Assembly (NCBI RefSeq): GCF_005080845.1
Contig: NZ_CP034858.1
Location: 62,001 to 126,000, forward strand
Source of the DNA: Buchnera aphidicola (Rhopalosiphum padi)
GTDB lineage: Bacteria; Pseudomonadota; Gammaproteobacteria; Enterobacterales; Enterobacteriaceae
DNA length: 64,000 nt
Direction of reading: 5' to 3'
A model generated the notes under the pieces. It searched no databases, was not told the origin of the DNA, and saw only the letters and a list, made by a program, of their open reading frames with translations. Positions 9,872-22,257 of the stretch are shown here, piece after piece (within the stretch, counting starts at the first letter, position 1; each line of letters starts with the position of its first letter). The translations under genes and the position numbers were made by a program.

Positions 9872-10822
9872 TTAGAATGATGTGGAAAATAGTTCTGTAC
9901 TTAAATAACGTTCTCCAGAAGAAGGTAATATAACGACTATAGTTTTATTTTCAAAATTCTTTTCTTTTTGTATTTTTAAAGCTGCTGCTATAGCTGCACC
10001 TGAAGAAATTCCTGATAATATTCCTTCTTTTTTCATTATTTTTTGAGCGTTAAGTATTGCTTCTTTACTTGATACTGTAATTACTCTATCAATTAATGAT
10101 AAATCTAAATTTTTAGGAATAAAACCAGCTCCTATTCCTTGTATTTTATGTAATCCAGGTTTTATTTCTTTTCCTGATAGAAATTGTGTAATTACAGGTG
10201 ATTCTAAAGGTTCAACGGCAACGCTAATTAAATCTCTTTTTCCTTTTTCTATTTTTATATATCTTGTAATTCCTGTAATTGTTCCTCCTGTACCTACACC
10301 TGAAATTAATACGTCTATATTTTCATTGGTATCTCTCCAAATTTCCGGGCCAGTAGTTTTTTGATGTATTTCTGGATTAGCTGGATTTTCAAATTGTTTT
10401 AATAAAAGATATCTTTTTTTATTTAAAGATACAATTTCATTTGCTTTAGATATAGCACCTTTCATACCATATTTTCCATTTGTTAGTATCAAATTTGCAC
10501 CTAAAGATTGTAGTAATTTTCTTCTTTCTATAGACATAGAATCAGGCATTATAAGAGTTAATGAGTAATTTCTTGCTGCTGCAACATATGCTAAAGCTAT
10601 TCCTGTATTACCACTAGTTGCTTCAATTAGTTCTATATTTTTATTTAGATGTCCTTTTTTTTCTGCATTCCATATCATATTAGCACCAATTCTGCATTTC
10701 ACACTAAAACTTGGATTTCTAGATTCTATTTTTGCTAAAATCTTTCCATTTCCTATATTATTTAAGCGAACAAGTGGTGTATTTCCGATAGTTAAAGAGT
10801 TGTCTTTATATATTTTATACAT
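9872..10822 (-). CDS. cysK: Cysteine synthase A (O-acetylserine sulfhydrylase)
   Basis: PLP enzyme making cysteine from O-acetylserine and sulfide. It is 316 residues (E. coli 323). The PLP lysine is Lys42 in [14 protein letters not shown]. The substrate loop [12 protein letters not shown] and the phosphate-binding GTGGTITG loop are intact. It precedes ptsH as in E. coli. cysZ and zipA, which lie between cysK and ligA in E. coli, are absent. Confidence 0.97.
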   Translation of the reverse strand: MYKIYKDNSLTIGNTPLVRLNNIGNGKILAKIESRNPSFSVKCRIGANMIWNAEKKGHLNKNIELIEATSGNTGIALAYVAAARNYSLTLIMPDSMSIERRKLLQSLGANLILTNGKYGMKGAISKANEIVSLNKKRYLLLKQFENPANPEIHQKTTGPEIWRDTNENIDVLISGVGTGGTITGITRYIKIEKGKRDLISVAVEPLESPVITQFLSGKEIKPGLHKIQGIGAGFIPKNLDLSLIDRVITVSSKEAILNAQKIMKKEGILSGISSGAAIAAALKIQKEKNFENKTIVVILPSSGERYLSTELFSTSF

Positions 10823-13138
<2,316 letters not shown>

Positions 13139-13154
13139 TTAAATTTTATTTTTA

Positions 13155-13227
13155 TGGGTCGTGCAGGATTTGAACCTGCGACCAATTGATTAAAAGTCAA
13201 CTGCTCTACCAACTGAGCTAACGACCC
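13155..13227 (-). tRNA. tRNA-Lys(UUU)
   Basis: The full cloverleaf is readable on the minus strand. The 7-bp acceptor GGGTCGT/ACGACCC, D-arm GCTC/GAGC, anticodon loop CTTTTAA with TTT, and T-arm TTCAAAT all fit, with discriminator A. The 3' CCA is not encoded (TAA follows). It forms a pair with tRNA-Val beside gltX, the position of lysV/valUXY in E. coli. Confidence 0.97.
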
Positions 13228-13238
13228 TGATATTTTTT

Positions 13239-13314
13239 TGGTGGGTGATGACGGACTCGAACCGCCGACCTCCTCCGTGTAAAGGAGGAGCTCTACCAAC
13301 TGAGCTAATCACCC
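13239..13314 (-). tRNA. tRNA-Val(UAC)
   Basis: Acceptor GGGTGAT/ATCACCC, anticodon stem CCTCC/GGAGG around TTTACAC (anticodon TAC), T-loop TTCGAGT. Unlike the other three tRNAs in the window, its 3' ACCA is encoded (13239-13242). It lies 11 bases upstream of tRNA-Lys and is probably co-transcribed with it. Confidence 0.97.
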
Positions 13315-13336
13315 TTTTAATTATATTTATAGCTTT

Positions 13337-13364
13337 ATTGTAAAGGTAAGAAAACTAGAGTCAA
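13337..13364 (-). promoter_or_regulatory. Sigma-70 promoter of the tRNA-Val/tRNA-Lys pair
   Basis: On the minus strand a TTGACT -35 box (13359-13364) and a TACAAT -10 box (13337-13342) are separated by 16 bases. The -10 ends 22 bases before the tRNA-Val 5' end. Both boxes match consensus at five of six positions. Confidence 0.65.
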
Positions 13365-13523
13365 TCTTTTTTTTTAAAAGAGTATTTGTTTGTTGTAAAT
13401 TTAACCGTTCTGATGAAATAAGTATCTATAATTTAATATTTATAAAATTAATTTATAAAATTCAAAAAAATATATATAAAGTATATGAATAAGTTAAGTA
13501 AAAATTTTTAGTTTAAGGAATAT

Positions 13524-14957
13524 ATGAAAGTAAAAACTCGTTTTGCGCCTAGTCCTACTGGAAATTTACATATTGGTAGTATTCGTACTGCTTTGTATTC
13601 TTGGTTGTTTGCACGTCATTATAATGGAAAATTTGTTCTTCGTATAGAAGATACAGATTTTGAACGTTCTGATTTAAAATCTGTTAAATCTATTTTTTCT
13701 GGATTAGAATGGTTGGGACTAAATTGGGATGAAGGTCCTTATTTTCAGAGTAAAAGATTAGAAAGATATAAAGAAGTCATTAAAATTATGTTAGAAAAAG
13801 GCAATGCTTATAAATGTTTTTGTTCGTTAAAGAAATTAGAAGATGAAAGAACAAAACAAATTTCTAAAGGAGAAAAACCACGATACAGTGGAATCTGTAG
13901 AAATTTAGATCAGAGAAATGTTCTTAATAAGAATTATGTAATACGATTTAAAAATCCAATTTCTGGTAAAGTAACGTTTGAAGACAAAATTAGAGGAAAG
14001 ATTGTTTTTCAAAATGAAGAGTTAGATGATCTTATAATTCAACGTTCTAACGGAATTCCCACGTATAATTTTTGTGTCGTAATAGATGATTTAGATATGA
14101 AGATTACTCATGTTATTCGTGGAGAAGATCATATTAATAATACCCCTCGTCAAATAAATATTTTAAAGTCCTTAAATGCTCAAATACCTATTTATGCTCA
14201 TGTTTCAATGATTCTTAATGAAGAAGGGTGCAAATTTTCTAAAAGAAAAGATGCTTTAAATATTTTAGAATATTATAAAGATGGTTTTTTACCAGAAGCT
14301 TTACTTAATTATATAATACGTTTAGGTTGGTCTTATGGTAATCAAGAAATTTTTAGTATTTCAGAAATGCAAAAATTATTTAATTTAAAACAAATTAGTA
14401 AGTCTTCTAGTTCTATCAATATGAAAAAACTTTTTTGGTTAAATAAATACTATATCAATAATTTACCGTTAAATTATATTTCTAATCTTTTGAAATATCA
14501 TATAAATTGCGAAAATATTAATTTAAAAAACGGACCTAATTTAGAATCTGTTTTAATCTTATTAAGAAATCGTTGTCATACCTTGAAAGAAATTGCTCAA
14601 TCTTCTAGATATTTTTATGAAGAATTCGAAGATTTTGAAAAATCAGCTGCTGATCAATATTTAATTCCAGAAAATTATGTTATTTTAAAAAAGTTATATG
14701 AAAATATAAAAAAAATATCTATTTGGAAGAATGAAACATTATCTACAATGATCAAGAATAAATCTGTTAAACTTAAAACTCAATTAAGAAAAATAAGCAT
14801 GCTATTACGCGTTGTATTAACAGGCAATATGTATTCACCCAATATAAGTTCTATAATTTTTTTAATTGGGAAAGAAAAAACTTTATTAAGATTAAAAAGA
14901 GCAATGGTCTTTATTGAAAATAATATTAATGATATAAATCATTTAGAAAAAAAATAA
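13524..14957 (+). CDS. gltX: Glutamyl-tRNA synthetase
   Basis: Charges tRNA-Glu. It is 477 residues (E. coli 471). Class I signatures are intact: the HIGH motif as HIGS in [12 protein letters not shown], and the KMSKS motif as KFSKR near residue 242. It is flanked by tRNA-Val/Lys on one side and tRNA-Ala on the other, the same arrangement as around E. coli gltX. The C-terminal anticodon-binding part is lysine-rich but full length. Confidence 0.97.
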   Translation: MKVKTRFAPSPTGNLHIGSIRTALYSWLFARHYNGKFVLRIEDTDFERSDLKSVKSIFSGLEWLGLNWDEGPYFQSKRLERYKEVIKIMLEKGNAYKCFCSLKKLEDERTKQISKGEKPRYSGICRNLDQRNVLNKNYVIRFKNPISGKVTFEDKIRGKIVFQNEELDDLIIQRSNGIPTYNFCVVIDDLDMKITHVIRGEDHINNTPRQINILKSLNAQIPIYAHVSMILNEEGCKFSKRKDALNILEYYKDGFLPEALLNYIIRLGWSYGNQEIFSISEMQKLFNLKQISKSSSSINMKKLFWLNKYYINNLPLNYISNLLKYHINCENINLKNGPNLESVLILLRNRCHTLKEIAQSSRYFYEEFEDFEKSAADQYLIPENYVILKKLYENIKKISIWKNETLSTMIKNKSVKLKTQLRKISMLLRVVLTGNMYSPNISSIIFLIGKEKTLLRLKRAMVFIENNINDINHLEKK

Positions 14958-15113
14958 TAAATTATTTTTATTTAAAATCTATTAATTATAAAAAATTTGA
15001 CACATCTTCGTTTTAATAAGATTATGTTTAAGTTTTTATTTTTTAACATTTTTATTTTTTATAATTATATCTTATTCAATTTTTATCATTATTGATTTTA
15101 ATAGAAAAATAAA

Positions 15114-15142
15114 TTGACAGAATTAATGTGTTTTTATATTGT
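15114..15142 (+). promoter_or_regulatory. Sigma-70 promoter of tRNA-Ala
   Basis: A consensus TTGACA (15114-15119), a 17-base spacer and TATTGT (15137-15142) end 9 bases before the tRNA. A second TTGACA at 14997-15002, with GATTAT 17 bases on, could be an additional weaker promoter. Confidence 0.7.
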
Positions 15143-15151
15143 AATATTTTC

Positions 15152-15223
15152 GGGGCTATAGTTCAGAGGCAGAGCGTTTGCATGGCATGCAAGATGTCGG
15201 CGGTTCGATTCCGCCTAGCTCCA
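15152..15223 (+). tRNA. tRNA-Ala(GGC)
   Basis: Acceptor GGGGCTA/TAGCTCC, anticodon loop ATGGCAT with GGC, T-loop TTCGATT, discriminator A. The 3' CCA is not encoded; an A run follows. The D-loop is short, giving 72 bases. E. coli has two GGC alanine tRNAs beside gltX, so synteny is conserved. Confidence 0.97.
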
Positions 15224-15384
15224 AAAAAAATGATTATACATTTTTTAAAAATTGTATTTTTTTTCAACTTTGTTGTATTTTTTTATCTTAGTTTAAGCTC
15301 ATTAAAAAGTTTGATAAAAAAATAAAATAATATATTTATTAATTTTTCGTATTTTTAATATCAAAAAATTATACATTCAAAATT

Positions 15385-15416
15385 CTGTGCTAAATAAAGT
15401 ACAAAATTTAGCACAG
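15385..15416 (-). terminator. Terminator downstream of fliE (probably bidirectional)
   Basis: CTGTGCTAAAT and ATTTAGCACAG form a perfect 11-bp stem with a 10-base loop, 9 bases beyond the fliE stop. The minus-strand continuation is AATTTTG and the plus-strand continuation TATTTTA. It would therefore also stop transcripts coming from tRNA-Ala. Confidence 0.8.
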
Positions 15417-15425
15417 TATTTTAAG

Positions 15426-15731
15426 TTAAACTTGTTGATTCATTATCTCTTTATAAGCTGAAATAATTCTATTTCTTACTTGAATAGCTAATTCCATAGA
15501 AATAGAAGATTTTTGTAAATTTACCATTATATCATTTAAAGACATATCGGAATGATTTGATTGGAATTTTTCAATATTTTTTTTTGAATTATTTTGAATA
15601 TTGCTTATTTCTCCTAATGCTGTTTGAAAATAATTGACAAAATCATGAGATTCTTTGCTTTTTTGTTTGTTTGTATCTAAAAAATCAATTTTTGTATAAA
15701 TATTTTTATCGTGAATACTATCAATAAACAT
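15426..15731 (-). CDS. fliE: Flagellar basal-body protein FliE
   Basis: Links the MS-ring to the proximal rod. It is 101 residues (E. coli 104). The C-terminal half is typical of FliE: SLNDIMVNLQKSSISMELAI followed by VRNRIISAYKEIMNQQV. It stands alone on the minus strand, divergent from fliF, as in E. coli. The N-terminal half is poorly conserved. Confidence 0.92.
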   Translation of the reverse strand: MFIDSIHDKNIYTKIDFLDTNKQKSKESHDFVNYFQTALGEISNIQNNSKKNIEKFQSNHSDMSLNDIMVNLQKSSISMELAIQVRNRIISAYKEIMNQQV

Positions 15732-15909
15732 ATCTTCCTCTAAATTTTTTTGTTTTTCAATACAATTTTAAAACATTATTGTATCTTTAATGAATATAAA
15801 TGTTTTTATATATTTTTAATTTAGCAGGAAATGTTTTTATTTCAAGTGAAATTTATTATTTTTGATTCAATTATATAGTTAGGATTAACTATCAGATTAG
15901 GAAGATGTT

Positions 15910-17607
15910 ATGAATTTCAGTACTATAGAAGAATCAGTTTCAGAAGAGAAAAAAAAATTTAATAATTTTTTATCTTATTTTTTTAAAAATTCGCGCGTTT
16001 TAATTATTTTATTCGTATTAGCTGTAATTACTACTGTTTCAATTTCTATATGGCGTAAATCTCCTGATTATCAAGTTTTATATAACAATTTATCTAACGA
16101 AGATGGAGAGATTATCATTGATCAATTAAATCAAATGAAAATACCCTATAAATTTTCTGAAAATTCTGGTCAATTATTAGTTCCAAAAAATAAAATTTAT
16201 GAACTTCGTTTACAATTTTCTGAAAGTAATCCTCTTCATAGAGACATAGGTTATGAAATCTTAGATAAAGAAAGATTTGGAGTTAGTCAATTTGGTGAAC
16301 AAATTAATTATCAACGTGCTTTAGAAGGAGAATTAGCTCGTACTATAGAAAAAATTAACATTGTAAAAAATGCAAAAATCCATATAGCATTCCCAAAAAA
16401 TTCTTTATTTTTAGAAGATAAAAAAAAACCATCAGTTTCTGTTATTTTAAGTCTAAAATCTAATCGAGGATTAGATCACAGTCAAGTCAATGCTATACTG
16501 CATTTAATTTCTAGTAGTATATCTGATTTGTCTGTAGAAAACATAACAATAATAGATCAGTTTGGAAAACTGTTAAATAATTCGTCATTAGGTGTAAATC
16601 AAATTGATGATGTAAAATTAAGATATTCTGAAGAAATTGAATCTCGTTATAGAAATAGGATTAAAAATATTTTAGAACCTTTATTAGGATTAAATAATGT
16701 TCATGCTCAAGTAACCGCACAAATAGATTTCAATTCTCAAGAAAAAACACAAGAACAATATACACCTAATACAAATTACAAAAATCAAGCAATACGATCT
16801 CGTCAAAGTACTGTTAACGATAAGATCAAAAATAGAACAGAAGAAAATAAACCAGAAAAAGTTTTTTCTCAAAATAGTTTTTTTTCAAACAATAATTTAA
16901 ACAATAAAAGATATCTTGATAATAAAATTAAAAAATCTGATATTATAAAAAACACTCAATCTTTAAATAATAATAACATTTTAAATTCCAATTCTGATAT
17001 TAGTCATGATGATACAATAAATTACGAATTAAATCATAGTGTATCTCATACTAAAATGAATATAGGAGAAGTAAAAAGATTATCAGCTGCAGTTATAGTT
17101 AATTTTGTTAAAGATAAAAATGGAAAGTCAGTTCCTCTAAGTATAGAACAGATAAAAAAAATTAAAAATTTAGTATGTGAATCAATAGGTTTTTCTAAAA
17201 TTAGAGGAGATAGTGTATATATTGTCAATGAATCTTTTGTTCAAAAAAACAAAAATCCTCCTGTTAAATTATTAAAAGATTCTAAGCAATCTAATTTTTC
17301 GAATACTTTTTTAAATTTAACACCGTGGTTTATTTCTGTTTTTTTTCTTTTTTTTCTTTTAAAAAAATGTTTTTTTTCTTCTTCAACAACTAATACTTCA
17401 AAAAATAATATTAAAAATCATAAATCATATAAAAATAAAAATGAAGAAGATTTAGAAAAAGATAAAAAAGAAAAAATTATTTCTCAATTAAAGGTTTCAA
17501 AAGATTTAAATACAGATAAATTAATTCATCAAATTTGCAATATATCTAATCAAAATCCACGTATTATAGCGTCGATTATTCGTCAATGGATGAGTGATAA
17601 AAAATGA
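15910..17607 (+). CDS. fliF: Flagellar MS-ring protein FliF
   Basis: Inner-membrane ring on which the basal body is assembled. It is 565 residues (E. coli 552). A first membrane segment lies near residues 28-47 (VLIILFVLAVITTVSISIW). The ring-building motifs follow (YQVLYNNLSNEDGEII, QRALEGELARTIEKI), then an asparagine/lysine-rich linker around 300-380. A second membrane segment is near 475-495, and a cytoplasmic tail binds FliG. The fliG start overlaps its stop by 4 bases. Confidence 0.96.
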   Translation: MNFSTIEESVSEEKKKFNNFLSYFFKNSRVLIILFVLAVITTVSISIWRKSPDYQVLYNNLSNEDGEIIIDQLNQMKIPYKFSENSGQLLVPKNKIYELRLQFSESNPLHRDIGYEILDKERFGVSQFGEQINYQRALEGELARTIEKINIVKNAKIHIAFPKNSLFLEDKKKPSVSVILSLKSNRGLDHSQVNAILHLISSSISDLSVENITIIDQFGKLLNNSSLGVNQIDDVKLRYSEEIESRYRNRIKNILEPLLGLNNVHAQVTAQIDFNSQEKTQEQYTPNTNYKNQAIRSRQSTVNDKIKNRTEENKPEKVFSQNSFFSNNNLNNKRYLDNKIKKSDIIKNTQSLNNNNILNSNSDISHDDTINYELNHSVSHTKMNIGEVKRLSAAVIVNFVKDKNGKSVPLSIEQIKKIKNLVCESIGFSKIRGDSVYIVNESFVQKNKNPPVKLLKDSKQSNFSNTFLNLTPWFISVFFLFFLLKKCFFSSSTTNTSKNNIKNHKSYKNKNEEDLEKDKKEKIISQLKVSKDLNTDKLIHQICNISNQNPRIIASIIRQWMSDKK

Positions 17608-18599
17608 CTTTAAATGGTACTGAAAAAAGTGCACTTTTATTGATGTCAATAGGAGCTGATCAAGCATCAGAAATATTAAAACATTTAACTCCTTTTGAAG
17701 TTCAAGAATTAGTTACTTCTATGGTTAATATTAATCAATTTTCTAATACGATATTAAATACAGTATTATGTGAGTGCTATGATCTTTTTCTAAAAAAAAA
17801 TAATTTAATTTGTAATAATGATGAAAACTATATTAGTGATATGTTGACTAAAACATTAGGAGAAAAACAAGGTCATATCTTATTAAATGAAGCATTAGAA
17901 ATTCGTAATATTAAAATGTGTATTCAAGCATTTAATTATATGGAACCAGAAAAAGTAGTTTCTTTGTTAGAAAAAGAACATCCTCAAATTTTGACGACAA
18001 TACTTATATATCTAGATAAAAATCAAGCGGCTAAGATTCTTTCGAGTTTAAGTGAAGAAAAACGTACTGAAATTGTTTTAAGGATTGCAGAATTTAATGG
18101 TATTGAAGAGTCTAATTTAATTAATTTAAAAAAAATAATTGATAATTTATCAAAAAGAAAAAAATTAATTTTTTCAGAAAAAGATGGCATAAAAACTGTT
18201 GCTGAAATTTTAAATTCTATGAAAATAGAATATGAACAAGATGTTTTAAAAAAAATTAATTTATTTAATAAAAAGTTAACTCGTAAAATTATTAAAGAAA
18301 TATTTTTATTTGATAATGTAGTTAATATAGAAGATAAATATGTTCAATGTCTTATCGAAAACTTAGAAAAAGAAAAATTGTTTATTGCACTTCAGGATAC
18401 TAGTATGTCTGTAAGAAATAAATTTTTTAAAAATATGGATATGGAAAAAGCAAAAAAATTATCTTTTTATTTAGAAAAAAAATCTTATATTTCTGATGTA
18501 GCAATAAAAAATGAACAAAAATTGATTTTAATGATGTTTAAAAATATTTTAGATAATGGTGTTTTTTCATTAAAAAACTTAGGAAAATATTATGTCTAA
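17604..18599 (+). CDS. fliG: Flagellar C-ring protein FliG with torque residues replaced
   Basis: Rotor protein joining the MS-ring to FliM/FliN. It is 331 residues, identical to E. coli, and the last 67 residues align without a gap. The middle-domain EHPQ motif that contacts FliM is intact. The five C-terminal charged residues known from E. coli to generate torque with MotA are all replaced: Lys264 to Gln, Arg281 to Glu, Asp288 to Phe, Asp289 to Tyr, Arg297 to Ser. The protein can probably still build a ring but should not drive rotation. It overlaps fliF by 4 bases and fliH by 8. Confidence 0.96.
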   Translation: MTLNGTEKSALLLMSIGADQASEILKHLTPFEVQELVTSMVNINQFSNTILNTVLCECYDLFLKKNNLICNNDENYISDMLTKTLGEKQGHILLNEALEIRNIKMCIQAFNYMEPEKVVSLLEKEHPQILTTILIYLDKNQAAKILSSLSEEKRTEIVLRIAEFNGIEESNLINLKKIIDNLSKRKKLIFSEKDGIKTVAEILNSMKIEYEQDVLKKINLFNKKLTRKIIKEIFLFDNVVNIEDKYVQCLIENLEKEKLFIALQDTSMSVRNKFFKNMDMEKAKKLSFYLEKKSYISDVAIKNEQKLILMMFKNILDNGVFSLKNLGKYYV

Positions 18600-19239
18600 T
18601 GTAGATATAAAAAAAAATTGGAAACCATGGTATCCAGAAGAAATATTTTTGAAAAAGTCGAAAAACAATAAAACTTATTTTTGGAATCTATATAAATTAA
18701 CAGAAAAAGATTTTTTTACTAATATTGAAAATAAAAAAAATATCAATAAATTAAAAAACTCTTCTTTCAATAAAGAATCATATAATTTAGGTTTTCAGAA
18801 CGGTATTAAAGAAAAAGAAAAAAAATATGTTTTATTCACCCATAATTTGAATCAATTATTATCTAATTTTAATGTTTCTATTTCTTTATTTGATAAAATG
18901 TTATTTACACGTTTACTAAAAACAGTATTAATAATTTCTTCTTATATAATTGGAAAAAACATCGAAATTGATGAAGCAATTTTATTAAAAAATATAAAAA
19001 AAATAATGAATAATGATAGTTTTTTTTTGAAAAAAAAACAGTTAATTGTTCATCCTAATAATAAAGAAATTTTAGAAAAAATAATAAATAATTCTATTCA
19101 TAAAGATAAATGGGAGCTATGTTATGATAATAATGTAGATATTAATGGTTGTAAAATTCGATCAGAAAATGGTGATATAGATAATACTATTGATGCTAGA
19201 TGGAAAGAATTATGTCGTCTTGTTTCAGAGGAATGTTGA
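18592..19239 (+). CDS. fliH: Flagellar export ATPase regulator FliH
   Basis: Peripheral stator-like protein that tethers the FliI ATPase to the C-ring. It is 215 residues (E. coli 228). The N-terminal KNWKPWYPEEIF resembles the tryptophan-containing segment that docks FliH at the export gate. The C-terminal half (IDARWKELCRLV) is the FliI-binding region. Identification rests on this and on its place between fliG and fliI. Confidence 0.9.
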   Translation: MSNVDIKKNWKPWYPEEIFLKKSKNNKTYFWNLYKLTEKDFFTNIENKKNINKLKNSSFNKESYNLGFQNGIKEKEKKYVLFTHNLNQLLSNFNVSISLFDKMLFTRLLKTVLIISSYIIGKNIEIDEAILLKNIKKIMNNDSFFLKKKQLIVHPNNKEILEKIINNSIHKDKWELCYDNNVDINGCKIRSENGDIDNTIDARWKELCRLVSEEC

Positions 19240-20600
19240 TGAAATTAAGATTTTCTGAATTATTAAACAATTTTTCTTTTTTTGAAAAGAAAATTAATAA
19301 ACTTTCTGATTTTTTTTCTTATGGTCGTCTTGTTGGTGTTAATGGTTTACTTTTAGAAGTAGTTGGACTAAAAGCGCCAATTGGATCTCAATGTTTTGTT
19401 GAAAGAATAATAGATGGCAAAATTTTAAATATTCATGCTGAAGTAGTCGGTTTTAAAAAAGAAAAAACATTATTATTTTCTTTTGAAGAAACACATGGCA
19501 TTTTTCCTGGTACACGAGTATTTTTAAAATTTTCTAAAAATACGAATTGTATTGTAAAAAAAATTCCATTAGGAATAGAGTTGTTAGGCAGAGTACTTGA
19601 TAGTAAAGGTACACCTTTAGATGGACTTGCCAAATTAAATCCAAAATGTTTTTCTTTTATAGAAAATAATATCACTAATCCACTAAACAGAAAACCAATT
19701 ACTAAAGTTTTAGATACTGGAATACGTGCTATAAATGCCCTTATAACTATAGGAAGAGGTCAAAGAATAGGAATTTTTTCCAGTTCAGGTATTGGAAAAA
19801 GTATTTTATTAGGCATGATAGCAAAATATACAAAGGCCGATGTAGTTGTTATTAGTTTAATTGGAGAACGAGGACGAGAAGTAAAGGATTTTATAGAAAA
19901 TATACTTGGTTCAAATGGATTATCTCGATCTGTAGTAATCGCTGCTCCTGCCGATGTATCTCCTTTATTACAGATAGAAGCTGCGTCATATGCTACTAGC
20001 ATAGCTGAATATTTTCGTAAAAAAAATAAACATGTTTTATTGATTATGGATTCTTTAACTCGTTATGCAATGGCACAAAGAGAAGTTTCATTATCTTTAG
20101 GAGAATTACCTATATCTAAGGGATATCCATCTTCTGTTTTTTCAAAAATTCCTATTTTAATAGAACGTACAGGAAATGCAAATAATTATGGTTCTATTAC
20201 TTCATTTTATACAGTATTAACTGAAAGTGAAGAAGATCCTCAAGATCCTATTTCTCATCTTTGTCGTTCTATACTAGATGGACATATTATATTATCTCGA
20301 TATTATGCTGAATTAGGACATTATCCAGCAATTGATATTGAGACTTCTATTAGTCGTGTAATGCCTAATATTATTAGCAATAAACAATATTCTCAAGCTT
20401 GTTATTTTAAAAAATTAATTGCTTCTTATCAAAGAAATAGAGATTTAATAAAAATTGGTGCGTATTTAAAAGGAACTGATCCAATTTTAGATCATGCTAT
20501 TAAAATATGGCCTATATTAGAAAAATTTTTACAACAAAAACAATCAGAAAAAAGTAATTATTTATCTTCCTGTGAAGAATTAAATCAAATATTTATTTAA
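19239..20600 (+). CDS. fliI: Flagellar export ATPase FliI
   Basis: F1-like ATPase of the type III export apparatus. I chose the ATG at 19239 because it follows AGAGGA at a good distance and shares one base with the fliH stop; an ATG at 19233 is also possible. The product is 453 residues (E. coli 457). Walker A is SSSGIGKS, with Ser where Ala or Gly usually stands at the first position. SLIGERGREV, the Walker B segment HVLLIMDSLTRYA and PSSVFSKIP are intact, so the ATPase should be active. Confidence 0.95.
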   Translation: MKLRFSELLNNFSFFEKKINKLSDFFSYGRLVGVNGLLLEVVGLKAPIGSQCFVERIIDGKILNIHAEVVGFKKEKTLLFSFEETHGIFPGTRVFLKFSKNTNCIVKKIPLGIELLGRVLDSKGTPLDGLAKLNPKCFSFIENNITNPLNRKPITKVLDTGIRAINALITIGRGQRIGIFSSSGIGKSILLGMIAKYTKADVVVISLIGERGREVKDFIENILGSNGLSRSVVIAAPADVSPLLQIEAASYATSIAEYFRKKNKHVLLIMDSLTRYAMAQREVSLSLGELPISKGYPSSVFSKIPILIERTGNANNYGSITSFYTVLTESEEDPQDPISHLCRSILDGHIILSRYYAELGHYPAIDIETSISRVMPNIISNKQYSQACYFKKLIASYQRNRDLIKIGAYLKGTDPILDHAIKIWPILEKFLQQKQSEKSNYLSSCEELNQIFI

Positions 20601-20635
20601 TTTTTTTATTTGAGAACTTAATAGGATATTTTTTT

Positions 20636-21094
20636 ATGAAATATAAAAAAAATTTATTCTCTATTTTAGAGAATATAGAAAAAAAAAATATAGAAAAACA
20701 TACAATAAATATTAAAAATTTATATCTTCAAAAAGAAAAATACGTTAAACAATTAGTTTTGCTAACAGATTATAAAAATGAATATTTAAAAAAATTAAAA
20801 AGTAAAATAGAATTAGGAATATGTTTGTATCAATGGAGAAATTATAATAATTTTATTTTTATGTTGTATTTTCTTATTAAAGATAATGAAAAAAAAATTA
20901 AAAAATATCAAAGTATTTTGGAAGAAAATTTAAAAAAATGGTCTAAAAATCAAATCAAATTAAAAACTTGGAATTATCTACAAAAAAAACATAGTAAAAA
21001 AGTAATAAAAAAAAATTTGTTAGTAGAACAGATGCTCGCTGATGAATTTTCTCAATTAAAAATTTTTGAAAAAGGAAGCCGTTATAATGTTTAA
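20636..21094 (+). CDS. fliJ: Flagellar export chaperone FliJ
   Basis: Stalk-like coiled coil that couples FliI to the export gate. It is 152 residues (E. coli 147), almost entirely predicted helical and charged, with heptad-like spacing. Sequence similarity is weak; the call rests mainly on length, coiled-coil character and the fliI-fliJ-fliK order. It overlaps fliK by 8 bases. Confidence 0.85.
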   Translation: MKYKKNLFSILENIEKKNIEKHTINIKNLYLQKEKYVKQLVLLTDYKNEYLKKLKSKIELGICLYQWRNYNNFIFMLYFLIKDNEKKIKKYQSILEENLKKWSKNQIKLKTWNYLQKKHSKKVIKKNLLVEQMLADEFSQLKIFEKGSRYNV

Positions 21095-22208
21095 ATATCC
21101 TGATAATATAGTTTTAGAAGGAAAACTATCAGATAATCAACATTATAATTTGACTTCTTTAAACTTTTCGTCTAAATCTAATTTTAATGAATTAAAAAAA
21201 ATTTTTATTAATAAAGAAATTGAGTTTGATAATGTTTCTACAAAAGAAAAAAAAGAAAATAATGAAAATATAGTATCTATTAATTTTGTTATCACTAATT
21301 TAATAAATATTTTAAATAAAAAAGATACAATATTTAATTGTAGTATTAAGAAAAATTATAAATATAAAACTATACAAAAAAAAAATATAGATAAAAATTT
21401 TAAATTAAAAAAATATAAAAAAATAAGTCTAGAAAAAGAAAATAATACAAAAAAAAATGAAAAATTTATAGTACATCCAATATTTAAAAAATCGATAAAA
21501 GTTAAAAATCAATTAAATGAATTTAAACAAATTAATATATTTAATAATTTTAAAAATAAATATTTCTTCAGAAAAGATAGATATTTGGATATGAAATCCA
21601 ATCAAAATATTGTTCCAGATAATAAAATTTTAACATCTTTTAAAAATTATAAAAATAATAAACCTAATTTGTTTTTTTTAAAAAATGTAAATAAAATCAG
21701 TAATATAACAACTTATGAAACGAATACTATCAAGGATAGTAAGAATAAAAAATATTTTAAATTTGACACTAATGCATTAGAATTTCTTAATTCAAAAAAA
21801 AACGATAAGTGGAAAAAAGCAATTAATCATCAAATATTGCTTTCTATATCAAATAAAGAAAATAAAGCAGAGATATTTTTTAAACCAGAATATTTTGGTT
21901 CTGTAAATATAAAAATTAAAATGAAAAATGATCAAGCAACATTAAATTTTATTTCCAGTCATAATGAAATTAAAGTTTTTTTAAAAAATTGCATTCCATT
22001 TTTGAGAAATGCGCTAATTAAAAATGGCATTCAATTAGAAAAAATTAATATTTATAACTCTTCTTTTTCAAAGACAAACATTTCTAAAAAAAATAAAAAC
22101 ATAACAAAAAATTGTCTTTTTGATAAACATAAATTAAAAAAAACATCTGATTTTCAAGAATATTACATAAAATTAATTCAGTATAAATTAATTGATATGT
22201 ACGTTTAA
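21087..22208 (+). CDS. fliK: Flagellar hook-length control protein FliK
   Basis: Molecular ruler and export substrate switch. I start it at the ATG at 21087 after an AAGGAAG Shine-Dalgarno; an in-frame TTG at 21066 is less likely. It is 373 residues. The first 240 residues are low-complexity Asn/Lys-rich sequence with no recognisable match. Residues about 250-320 carry the conserved hook domain (AEIFFKPEYFGSVNIKIKM). Its retention suggests a hook-length function is still selected. Confidence 0.88.
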   Translation: MFKYPDNIVLEGKLSDNQHYNLTSLNFSSKSNFNELKKIFINKEIEFDNVSTKEKKENNENIVSINFVITNLINILNKKDTIFNCSIKKNYKYKTIQKKNIDKNFKLKKYKKISLEKENNTKKNEKFIVHPIFKKSIKVKNQLNEFKQINIFNNFKNKYFFRKDRYLDMKSNQNIVPDNKILTSFKNYKNNKPNLFFLKNVNKISNITTYETNTIKDSKNKKYFKFDTNALEFLNSKKNDKWKKAINHQILLSISNKENKAEIFFKPEYFGSVNIKIKMKNDQATLNFISSHNEIKVFLKNCIPFLRNALIKNGIQLEKINIYNSSFSKTNISKKNKNITKNCLFDKHKLKKTSDFQEYYIKLIQYKLIDMYV

Positions 22209-22257
22209 AAAATAAATATATAATATATTTTAAAGTGAAAATTTTAATTACATTTTT

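Noticed and set aside
15128..15325. Plus-strand open frame of 65 codons across tRNA-Ala
   Set aside because: The conserved part is the tRNA itself; the rest is AT-rich spacer.
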